From Desulfovibrio legallii (lineage in GTDB: Bacteria > Desulfobacterota > Desulfovibrionia > Desulfovibrionales > Desulfovibrionaceae): 64,000 nucleotides of DNA. The notes beneath the pieces are model-generated. The model did no database searches and was not told where the DNA came from. It saw only the letters and a program-made list of their open reading frames with translations. A program made the position numbers and the translations under genes. The stretch is from NCBI RefSeq assembly GCF_900102485.1, contig NZ_FNBX01000012.1:1-64000 (forward strand), given 5' to 3'. Positions 36,033 through 43,344 of the stretch are shown here, in pieces. Position 1 is the stretch's first letter. Every line of letters begins with the position of its first letter.

Positions 36033-36380
36033 CCCCCCGCCGTCCTGCGGCCCGCGCCGCCAGACCATAGGGCAGATTGCCTTTGAGAACAGGCCTTCCC
36101 AAAGGTTGCGCACGCTTATTCCGGCGCGTAACAGCGCAAATACATTGTACTTACGCCTGCACGGCTGGCGTCTGCTCACACAGCCGCTGCGGCTTTGCAA
36201 CATTGCGCTGCCGCAAGCGCCCGCGCCGCCCCCAGCGCACGCGCGCTTCTTTTGATGCAAACAACGAAAAATTTTCCGTAGAAGGTTTACCTTGGAGCAT
36301 AAAAACGGTAGGTAGAAATTACCAGTAAATGCCCGGCCTTGTCGCCCCGGCGGGCTAACCGGCAAAGCCACGGAGGCACA
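36033..36380. other. 348-nt region upstream of the HU gene with no gene
   Basis: I see no coding frame with sensible composition. The right half is AT-richer and holds small stems (GGTAGGTAGAAATTACC at about 36308-36324, and GCCCG...CGGGC at about 36331-36354) and a CGGAGG ribosome-binding site at its end. It should carry the HU promoter, but no pair of hexamers stands out. Confidence 0.4.
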
Positions 36381-36656
36381 ATGAACAAAAGCGAACTGAT
36401 CAAGGCGCTGGCCGATGAGACCAGCCTTCCTTCCGACGATGCATCCCTGGTGGTCAATACGTTTTTCAACACCATGAAAAAATCTCTGCTGGCCGGAGAA
36501 AGGATCGAAATCCGCGGGTTTGGCAGCTTTAAAATCAAAGAATACCAAGGTTATGCCGGCCGCAATCCCAAAACGGGCGAAAGCGTGACGGTGGCCTCCA
36601 AGCGCCTGCCGTTCTTTCGCGCCGGTAAGGAATTGAAGGAATTTATCAACCAATAA
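36381..36656 (+). CDS. HU/IHF-family DNA-binding protein
   Basis: The 91-aa protein has the typical HU length and the signature GFGSFKIKEYQGYAGRNPKT leading into the DNA-clamping arm. It bends DNA non-specifically as a dimer. Whether it is HU or an IHF subunit cannot be settled from one gene. A long free upstream region suggests its own promoter. Confidence 0.93.
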   Translation: MNKSELIKALADETSLPSDDASLVVNTFFNTMKKSLLAGERIEIRGFGSFKIKEYQGYAGRNPKTGESVTVASKRLPFFRAGKELKEFINQ

Positions 36657-36770
36657 CGCCCCTTGCGCCAAAGGGCTCATGAACCCAGCCGTGCCGCTGG
36701 GCTGTCGGCGTCCCTCGGGGGTCGGCAGCCCGGCGACGCCAGTTCGGCGCGGCGCGGACAGGAGTCAGCC

Positions 36771-37649
36771 ATGTTATTTTCCGGTGCCTTGACCGCCCTG
36801 GTCACCCCATTCCGCAACAACAGCCTGGACGAGGCCACCTACCGGGCCTTCATCGAACACCAGATCAACGCGGGCATCCACGGCCTGGTGCCCTGTGGCA
36901 CCACCGGCGAATCCGCCACCCTCAGCCATGAGGAACACGAGCGCGTCATAGAAATCTGCATCGACCAGGCCAAGGGCCGCGTGCCCGTACTGGCCGGGGC
37001 CGGCTCCAACAATACCACAGAGGCCATCCGCCTGGCCCGCTTCGCCCAGAAAGCCGGGGCCGACGGCGCCTTGCTTATCACCCCCTACTACAACAAACCC
37101 ACCCAGGAAGGCCTCTACCAGCACTACAAGGCCATTGCCCAGGCCGTGGACCTGCCCTTGGTGCCCTACAACGTGCCCGGGCGCACAGGCTGCAACCTCC
37201 TGCCCGCCACCCTGGCCCGCCTGGCCCACGACTTTTCCAATATCGTGGGCGTCAAGGAAGCCACCGGCGACATGTCCCAGGCCAGCCGCATCCTGGAAAG
37301 CTGCCCCGAAGGCTTCTGCGTTCTCTCCGGCGACGACTTCACCGCCCTGCCCCTCATGGCCCTGGGCGGCAAGGGGGTCATCTCCGTCACCTCCAACGTG
37401 GTCCCCGACCGCGTGGCCGCCATGTGCAACGCCTTCGCTACGGGCGATCTGCCCGCCGCCGCCCGCCTGCACCACGAGATCTTCCCCCTGCACGAAGCCA
37501 TGTTCCTCGAAAGCAACCCCATCCCCGCCAAAACCGCCCTCGCCCTCATGGGCCGCATGGAAGCCGAACTGCGCCTGCCCCTCTGCCCCATGAGCGATAA
37601 CGCCAAACACCGCCTTATCGAAGTCCTGCGTCAGCAAAAACTGCTCTGA
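36771..37649 (+). CDS. dapA: 4-hydroxy-tetrahydrodipicolinate synthase
   Basis: The 292-aa TIM-barrel enzyme condenses pyruvate with aspartate semialdehyde in lysine and diaminopimelate synthesis. VPCGTTGESATL, ITPYYNKPTQEG (catalytic Tyr) and VGVKEATGD (Schiff-base Lys) are all present. ATG 36771 follows AGGAGTCAGCC. It lies 114 nt after the HU gene, across a small CCCAGC/GCTGGG hairpin without a T-run. A bidirectional repeat hairpin follows the stop. Confidence 0.96.
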   Translation: MLFSGALTALVTPFRNNSLDEATYRAFIEHQINAGIHGLVPCGTTGESATLSHEEHERVIEICIDQAKGRVPVLAGAGSNNTTEAIRLARFAQKAGADGALLITPYYNKPTQEGLYQHYKAIAQAVDLPLVPYNVPGRTGCNLLPATLARLAHDFSNIVGVKEATGDMSQASRILESCPEGFCVLSGDDFTALPLMALGGKGVISVTSNVVPDRVAAMCNAFATGDLPAAARLHHEIFPLHEAMFLESNPIPAKTALALMGRMEAELRLPLCPMSDNAKHRLIEVLRQQKLL

Positions 37650-37675
37650 TCCGTAGAACAGGACGGAAATTTTTT

Positions 37676-37723
37676 GTGGGGGAAGGGGGGGCTTTTGTTC
37701 ACAAAAGTCCCCCCTTCCCCCAC
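37676..37723. repeat. Dispersed G-run/C-run hairpin repeat, copy A
   Basis: GTGGGGGAAGGGGGG (37676-37690) pairs perfectly with CCCCCCTTCCCCCAC (37709-37723), and CTTTTGT/ACAAAAG pair inside. A TTTCAAAAAACTTTTCTCC flank on the right (about 37737-37755) belongs to the element, so its full length is about 85 nt. It is an inverted copy relative to copy B at 43274. It lies between convergent dapA and purN. Confidence 0.85.
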
Positions 37724-37786
37724 GCCCCTCATCCCCTTTCAAAAAACTTTTCTCCACCGCGTACCACGCAGAAACGTCCGTTGGGC

Positions 37787-37826
37787 AAAAAAACAGCGGT
37801 GCGTCGTTTCTGACGACACACCGCTG
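37787..37826 (-). terminator. Intrinsic terminator of the pepA-cobA-purN operon
   Basis: On the minus strand a stem CAGCGGTG/CACCGCTG (37826-37819 with 37801-37794), with an inner GTCGT/ACGAC stem, is followed by seven Ts (37793-37787). Confidence 0.85.
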
Positions 37827-37898
37827 GGTATGGATTTTTACGGCATTGCAACGTTGCACCGCGCGCCGTGCGGGCGTCTGCTTACGCAGCCAGCCGCC

Positions 37899-37924
37899 AG
37901 GGCATTTCAACTTTGAAATGCCCT
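37899..37924. repeat. Perfect 26-nt palindrome at the end of purN
   Basis: AGGGCATTTCAA (37899-37910) pairs with TTGAAATGCCCT (37913-37924) around CT, overlapping the purN stop codon. A perfect 12-bp arm is well beyond chance. It may protect the mRNA 3' end or be a binding site; no T-run follows on either side. Confidence 0.6.
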
Positions 37925-38597
37925 AAAAGCCTTGCTCCAGGGGCGGCCAAACCAGCCAATCCCCCTCACGGGGCGCGCGGGGGGCGGCGCCGGGCGCCAG
38001 GAAGACCTGACGGCCCGCCACACACACGCGGCCCTGAGCCAGCCACTGCACGGCCTGAGGATAGATGCGGTGCTCCATAACGTGGATGCGCTGCATAAGG
38101 GCCTCCGCGTCTTCGCCCGCTTCCACGGGCACGGCGGCCTGGATGAGCACCGGGCCGCTGTCCACCTTCTCTTCCACAAAATGGACCGTGCAGCCGGAGA
38201 GCTTGACGCCGTAGGCCACAGCATCGGCCCCGCCGTGCACGCCGGGAAAGCTGGGGAGCAACGCCGGGTGGATGTTGAGCACCCGCCCGGCAAAGGCCTC
38301 CAGAAAGTACGGGGTGAGCAGGCGCATGTAGCCCGCCAGCACCACCAACTCCACGCCGTCCTCTCGCAGCGCGGCCGCCATGCGGCGATCAAAGCTCTCC
38401 CGGTCCGGGAAGGCCGTATGGTCCAGGGTCAGGCAGGGCACGCCGGCCCTGGCCGCGCGTTCAATGACCGGCGCGCCGGGCCGGTTGCAGATGACGCGCC
38501 GGATGTTCACGTCCAGCACGCCTGCGGCGGCCTTGTCAAACATGGCCTGGGCGTTGGTGCCGCTGCCGGAGGCCAGGATGGCGATATTCAAGGGCAT
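37923..38597 (-). CDS. purN: Phosphoribosylglycinamide formyltransferase
   Basis: The 224-aa enzyme transfers the formyl group from 10-formyl-THF to GAR in purine synthesis. SGSGTN near the N-terminus, VLAGYMRLLTPYF, the catalytic region NIHPALLPSFPGVHG and HFVEEKVDSGPVL are all present. ATG 38597 is preceded by GAGGATCGC and lies 7 nt after the cobA-hemD stop. It ends the operon. Confidence 0.96.
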   Translation of the reverse strand: MPLNIAILASGSGTNAQAMFDKAAAGVLDVNIRRVICNRPGAPVIERAARAGVPCLTLDHTAFPDRESFDRRMAAALREDGVELVVLAGYMRLLTPYFLEAFAGRVLNIHPALLPSFPGVHGGADAVAYGVKLSGCTVHFVEEKVDSGPVLIQAAVPVEAGEDAEALMQRIHVMEHRIYPQAVQWLAQGRVCVAGRQVFLAPGAAPRAPREGDWLVWPPLEQGF

Positions 38598-38604
38598 GCG
38601 ATCC

Positions 38605-40134
38605 TCAGGCGCGGGCGGACCGCGCAAAATGGGTTTGCAGCGCCGCCACCAGGGCCGGAATGGTGTATTCCGCCGGCTGGATATGGCAAGGGAGCCCGTG
38701 CGCGGCCAGGGTCTGAGCCGTCACCGGGCCGATGGCGGCCAGTTGCGTTTCAGGATGGGCCTTCAGCGTGGCCGCCGGAATGAGCGCCAGGAAGTTTTCC
38801 ACTGTGGAAGAGGAGCCGAAGGTCACGCAGTCCAGGCGGCCTTCTTCCAGGCAGCGCAGCACGGTCTCCTGATTATGGGCCGCAGGCACGGCCGCATAGG
38901 CGGGCAGCACGTCCACCACGGCCCCGGCCTTGCGCAGCTCTTCGGGCAGCACTTCGCGCGCCTTGGCCGCGCGGGGCAGCAAAAAGCGCTTGCCCGCCAC
39001 CTGGCCGCCCTCGCGGGCCAGCAGCCCTTCCAGCACGCCTTCGGCCACATAGCGCTCCGGCACAAAATCCGGCGCAATGCCGTGCCCGCGCAGGGCCTGG
39101 GCCGTGGCCGGGCCGATGGCCGCCACCCGGCAGCCGCCCAGGGCGCGGCTGTCCTTGCCCGCCGCCTCCAGCCGCTGCCAGAAACAGCGCACGCCGTTTA
39201 CCGAGGTAAAGATAATCCACTGGTATTCCGCCAGCCGGGCCAGCGCCGCGTCCAGGGCGGCGTAGTCCTCCAGCGGGCGAATTTCAATGGTGGGGCACTG
39301 GATGACCTCGGCCCCCAGGTCCGTAAGGCTCCGGGCCAGGCCGCTGGCCTGCTCCCGCGCGCGGGTCACCACAATGCGGCGGCCGAACAGGGGGCGGTTT
39401 TCAAACCAGTTGAGCGTGCCGCGCAGGCCCGCCACCTTGCCCACCACGATGACCGAAGGATTGGTGAACCGCGCCGCCGCAGCCGCCTGCGGCAGATCGG
39501 CCAGCGGGGCCGCAAGGCTGCGCTGGGCCGGGGTGGTGCCGCGGTAAACCAGGGCCGCCGGGGTCTGCGGGTTCATGCCCGCGGCCAACAGATTGCGCAC
39601 AATGTCCGGCAGGTTCTTCATGCCCATGACAAAAACCAGGGTGGCGGCGCTGGCCGCCAGGGCGCTCCAGTTATGCACCGAGCCGGGCTTATCCGGATTT
39701 TCGTGGCCCGTGATGATGGTGACGGAGGAGGCAAAGTCGCGGTGGGTAAGCGGGATGCCCGCGTAGGCCGGGGCCGCCACCGTGCTGCTGATGCCCGGCA
39801 CTTCCTCAAAGGGCACGCCCGCGGCCGCAAGCTCTTCGGCTTCTTCGCCGCCGCGGCCGAAAATGTACGGATCCCCGCCTTTGAGCCGGGCCACCACCTT
39901 GCCCTCGCGGGCCTTGCCCACCAGCAGGGCGTTGATCTGCTCCTGGGGCAGGGCGTGGTTGCCCGCCACCTTGCCCACATAGATTTTTTCCGCGTCGGGC
40001 CGGGCGTGGGCCAGGAGCGCCTCGTTGGCCAGGGCGTCGTAAACTACCACGTCGGCTCCGGCCAGGGCGTCGCGCCCCTTAAGGGTCAAGAGGCCCGCGT
40101 CGCCGGGGCCTGCGCCGATCAGATACACCTTCAT
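38605..40134 (-). CDS. cobA-hemD: Uroporphyrinogen-III C-methyltransferase fused to uroporphyrinogen-III synthase
   Basis: This 509-aa bifunctional enzyme has an N-terminal SUMT/CobA domain (1-250: VYLIGAGPGDAGLLTLKG, RLKGGDPYIFGRGGEE, VPGISSTVAAPAYAGIPLTHR) and a C-terminal HemD domain (255-509: RRIVVTRAREQASGLARSL, FTSVNGVRCFW, FGSSSTVENF). Together they make uroporphyrinogen III and methylate it to precorrin-2, the branch toward siroheme, cobalamin and, in sulfate reducers, heme d1-like and alternative heme routes. It overlaps the pepA stop by 4 nt (ATGA). CobA-HemD fusions are known in Desulfovibrio and clostridia. Confidence 0.95.
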   Translation of the reverse strand: MKVYLIGAGPGDAGLLTLKGRDALAGADVVVYDALANEALLAHARPDAEKIYVGKVAGNHALPQEQINALLVGKAREGKVVARLKGGDPYIFGRGGEEAEELAAAGVPFEEVPGISSTVAAPAYAGIPLTHRDFASSVTIITGHENPDKPGSVHNWSALAASAATLVFVMGMKNLPDIVRNLLAAGMNPQTPAALVYRGTTPAQRSLAAPLADLPQAAAAARFTNPSVIVVGKVAGLRGTLNWFENRPLFGRRIVVTRAREQASGLARSLTDLGAEVIQCPTIEIRPLEDYAALDAALARLAEYQWIIFTSVNGVRCFWQRLEAAGKDSRALGGCRVAAIGPATAQALRGHGIAPDFVPERYVAEGVLEGLLAREGGQVAGKRFLLPRAAKAREVLPEELRKAGAVVDVLPAYAAVPAAHNQETVLRCLEEGRLDCVTFGSSSTVENFLALIPAATLKAHPETQLAAIGPVTAQTLAAHGLPCHIQPAEYTIPALVAALQTHFARSARA

Positions 40135-41636
40135 TGCACGCCCCCCCTGGCCAGCTCCAGCAGGGTGCGCGCGCCAAAGGCCGTGGGGCCTTCGGGGCAG
40201 AGCGGCGTCGTTTTGGCGGCCCAGTCCACCCCGGCGATGTCCAGGTGGGCCCAGCGCACGCCCTCCTGCACAAAATGCTGCAGGAACAAGGCGGCGTGGA
40301 TGGCCCCGCCCTCCCGCGGGCCGATGTGGCAGATGTCCGCCACCCGGCTTTTGAGATTCTCCGCATAGGGCTGCCAGAGGGGCAAGGACCAGAAGTCCTC
40401 CCCGCACACGCCCCCGGCCGCCCGGATGCGCTCGGCAAGGTCCGCGTCGTCGCAGAAAAGCCCGGCCAAGCCCGTGCCCAGGGCTACGGCGCAGGCTCCG
40501 GTAAGGGTGGCAATGTCCACCACCGCCGCGGGGGTCCAGGTTTTCTGGGCGTAGGCCAGGGCGTCGCAGAGCGCCAAGCGGCCTTCGGCGTCGGTATTCT
40601 GAATTTCCACCGTATCGCCGCTGGCCGCGCGCACCACGTCGCCAGGGCGCACGGCCCCGCCGTCGGGCATATTTTCCGCGCAGGTCAGAAGGCCGATGAC
40701 GCGCCGGGGCGCGCCTTCCCGCGCCAGGGCCGTCACCGTGGCCAGCACCGTGGCCGCGCCGGTCATGTCGCTCTTCATCTGGTACATGTTGGCGGCCGGC
40801 TTGAGGCTGATGCCGCCGGAATCAAAGGTGATGCCCTTGCCCACCAGAATAAGGGGCTTATCCTGCTCGTGCCCTTTGGGCGCGTGCTCCGCCACCACCA
40901 GGCGCGGCGGCCGACGCGAACCCTGGCCCACGGCCAGAAGACAGCCCATGCCTTCGCGCTCCAGAGCTTCCTCATCCAGCACGGTGCAGGCAAAGCCCGC
41001 TTCCCGCGCCAGCTCCTGAGCGCGCTCGGCCAGGGCCTCCGGATAGAGCAGATTGGAGGGCGTGGTGGCCAGCTCCCTAGCCAGGCTCACGGCAGAAGCC
41101 GCATTCTCGCCCCGACGGGCCGCCGCCTGGAAGGCGTCCGGCACTTCCTCGCCGTCAAAGCCCAGGGCCAGCCATTGCGGATCGGCGGGCTCGTCCGCCT
41201 CTGGCTTTTTCAAAGCCGTAAAGCGGTACAGGGCAAGCTGCGCCGCACAAACGCATTCTTCCACCAGGCGCTCCCGGCCACCGGGCAGGCCCGCCAGGGC
41301 GGCCTCCGGCAGCAGCAGCGAGGCATAACCCTGACGCCGGCAGAACTGCACCGCCGCGGCCACGGCCTTGCGCACCCCCGCAAGCTCCAGCTTTTCGCGC
41401 GGGCCCAGGCCCACGGCCAGCACGCGGGGCACGGGCAGATCCTTGTGCCCGTGCAGCAGGGCCAGCTCGCCCGCCTTGCCCTTCACATCCCGCAGGGCCG
41501 GGGCAATGACCAGCCAGGGCGCGGCCCGGTCGATCTGCGGGCACTGCTCCAGCACGGCTTCGCCCTCGCACACGGGCGCCAGCAGAACTTCCGCCTTCCA
41601 CTGTTCCGGCCCCAGATTCTGAAAACGTATTTCCAT
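40131..41636 (-). CDS. pepA: Leucyl aminopeptidase (M17)
   Basis: The 501-aa M17 peptidase has the signature NTDAEGRL, LVGKGITFDSGGISLKPA and KSDMTGAATVL, carrying the two-metal site. The N-terminal 150 residues form the usual macro-like domain. It removes N-terminal amino acids in the cytosol; some homologues also bind DNA. AAGGAG precedes the ATG at 41636. It is first in the operon with cobA-hemD and purN, with a well-formed promoter upstream. Confidence 0.95.
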   Translation of the reverse strand: MEIRFQNLGPEQWKAEVLLAPVCEGEAVLEQCPQIDRAAPWLVIAPALRDVKGKAGELALLHGHKDLPVPRVLAVGLGPREKLELAGVRKAVAAAVQFCRRQGYASLLLPEAALAGLPGGRERLVEECVCAAQLALYRFTALKKPEADEPADPQWLALGFDGEEVPDAFQAAARRGENAASAVSLARELATTPSNLLYPEALAERAQELAREAGFACTVLDEEALEREGMGCLLAVGQGSRRPPRLVVAEHAPKGHEQDKPLILVGKGITFDSGGISLKPAANMYQMKSDMTGAATVLATVTALAREGAPRRVIGLLTCAENMPDGGAVRPGDVVRAASGDTVEIQNTDAEGRLALCDALAYAQKTWTPAAVVDIATLTGACAVALGTGLAGLFCDDADLAERIRAAGGVCGEDFWSLPLWQPYAENLKSRVADICHIGPREGGAIHAALFLQHFVQEGVRWAHLDIAGVDWAAKTTPLCPEGPTAFGARTLLELARGGVQ

Positions 41637-41719
41637 GAGGTGTTCTCCTTGGCAACTCTTTGACGCCGCTTTGCGCGCGGCGCGGCCCGGCGCCCGCTTG
41701 CGCCCCGTGCCGGACTGCG

Positions 41720-41748
41720 AATATACTGTGCGACGGCGCTTTTGCCAA
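41720..41748 (-). promoter_or_regulatory. Sigma70-type promoter of the pepA operon
   Basis: On the minus strand TTGGCA (41748-41743) and TATATT (41725-41720) are separated by 17 nt. The predicted leader to the pepA ATG is about 75 nt. Confidence 0.65.
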
Positions 41749-41859
41749 GGGCGACGCCGCCGGATCCACCGGCTCCCGCAAAGCCTGAAAATCCAGCACG
41801 CTTCTTGCAAGCCATGCGCAAACCGGCGTCCCCCTCCGCGCCACGCTCAGGAACCTGCC

Positions 41860-43122
41860 ATGCTCGTTTACATCCATGTGCCCTTCTGCCGCACCCGCTG
41901 CCGCTACTGCGCCTTCTACTCCAGCCCCCTGGGCCGCGGCGTGACCGCTGCCGCGTCTCCGGCCGTGCGGGATTATGTGGATACCCTGCTTATGGAGCTG
42001 GCCCTCTGGGGCGACCGCCTGGGGGGCAGCCCGGTGGAAACCGTCTTTTTCGGCGGGGGCACGCCCAGCCTGCTGCCGCCGCGCATCATCGGCGTGGTGC
42101 TGGAGCGCCTGGCCAAATACTTCAAACTGGCCCCCAAGGCCGAAGTGACCCTGGAGGCCAACCCTGAATCCCTGCGCGGCGGGCACACGGCGGCCCAGTT
42201 TCTTTCCGCCGGGGTCAACCGCCTTTCCATCGGCCTGCAGAGCATGGACGAAACCCAGCTGCGCCTGCTGGGCCGGGCCCACAAAGCGGCAGACAGCCTG
42301 CACTCCGTGTTTCTGGCCCGCGAGGCGGGCTGCGCCAACATCAACGTGGACCTCATGTGGGGCCTGCCGGGCCAGAGCGTGCGCCACTGGCTGCAGACGC
42401 TCAAAGACGTCTTCCGCATGACGCCGGACCACATCTCGGCCTACGGCCTGACCCTGGAGCCGGGCACTGCCCTGGAGGCGGACGTGGAGGAAGGCCGCCT
42501 GAGCCTGCCCCCAGAGCGGGACCAGAACATCATGTTCATGGAAGGGGCGGCCCTGCTGGAGCAACACGGCTACCTGCACTACGAAATTTCCAATTTTGCG
42601 CGCATGGGCTTTCAGTGCCGCCACAACCTGGGCTATTGGGAAGGCGCGGACTACCTGGGCCTGGGCCCTTCCGCCACCTCCACCATCCAGAACCGCCGCT
42701 GGACCAACCCCGCAGGCCAGAACGCCTGGAACACCCGCGTGCGCCAGGGCAGCCTGGACGCGGAAGCCGAAATCCTTACCCCGGAAACCCGCGTCCTGGA
42801 GCTGCTCATGCTCCGCCTGCGCACCGCGCGCGGCCTGCGCGTTAAAGACTACCACGAGCTCACCGGCCGGGACTTCACCCGCGACCACCAGAAGCTCGTT
42901 CAGGCCCTGCACGAAAACGGCCTCATCCGCCTGCGCGACGGCTACCTGCGCCTGACCCGCAAAGGCATGGTCGTTTCCAACGCCATCCTCACCAACCTCT
43001 TTGCCCGCACCCGCGAGGTTCTCCACACGCCCCTGCCCCAAGGGGCCGCCCCCCAGGCCGTGGGCACAACCCAACAGACCCCGGAACCGGACGTCCGCCC
43101 TGTGCGCTGGCCCAGCGCCTAG
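41860..43122 (+). CDS. hemW: HemW-like radical-SAM protein (coproporphyrinogen III oxidase-like family)
   Basis: The 420-aa protein opens MLVYIHVPFCRTRCRYC with the CxxxCxxC 4Fe-4S motif, then FFGGGTPSLLPP, EANPES, GVNRLSIGLQSM and DLMWGLPGQS, the HemN/HemW core. Lack of the longer HemN N-terminal extension favours HemW, a heme chaperone, over an oxygen-independent CPO. The C-terminal 30 residues rich in P and Q are a tail beyond the family end. Its start is on a modest AGGA. Confidence 0.9.
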   Translation: MLVYIHVPFCRTRCRYCAFYSSPLGRGVTAAASPAVRDYVDTLLMELALWGDRLGGSPVETVFFGGGTPSLLPPRIIGVVLERLAKYFKLAPKAEVTLEANPESLRGGHTAAQFLSAGVNRLSIGLQSMDETQLRLLGRAHKAADSLHSVFLAREAGCANINVDLMWGLPGQSVRHWLQTLKDVFRMTPDHISAYGLTLEPGTALEADVEEGRLSLPPERDQNIMFMEGAALLEQHGYLHYEISNFARMGFQCRHNLGYWEGADYLGLGPSATSTIQNRRWTNPAGQNAWNTRVRQGSLDAEAEILTPETRVLELLMLRLRTARGLRVKDYHELTGRDFTRDHQKLVQALHENGLIRLRDGYLRLTRKGMVVSNAILTNLFARTREVLHTPLPQGAAPQAVGTTQQTPEPDVRPVRWPSA

Positions 43123-43273
43123 CAGGGGGGAAAAATGGAAAGGGGACGCCCAGCGCGGCTGCCGGGGAAAGACGCCCCGGAACGGCCGCGCACGGCCACC
43201 GTGCAAAAGCCAGGTCCAGGGCATGCCCTGCGCGTTGCCTGAGGGAAGAAAAATTTTTTGAAGAATGGGGAGC

Positions 43274-43319
43274 GTGGGGGGAAGGGAACGCTTGTTCACA
43301 AAAGTTCCCTTCCCCCCAC
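43274..43319. repeat. Dispersed G-run/C-run hairpin repeat, copy B
   Basis: GTGGGGGGAAGGGAAC (43274-43289) pairs perfectly with GTTCCCTTCCCCCCAC (43304-43319), around TTGTTCACAA. The left flank AAAAATTTTTTGAAGAATGG (about 43249-43268) matches the right flank of copy A inverted. It lies between convergent hemW and the M16 peptidase. Confidence 0.85.
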
Positions 43320-43344
43320 ACGGTTTCTTTCTCTGACGCCTCTC

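Noticed and set aside
36684..36770. Terminator or riboswitch between the HU gene and dapA
   Set aside because: CCCAGC/GCTGGG and further GC stems exist but no T-run and no lysine-riboswitch core; too weak to call.
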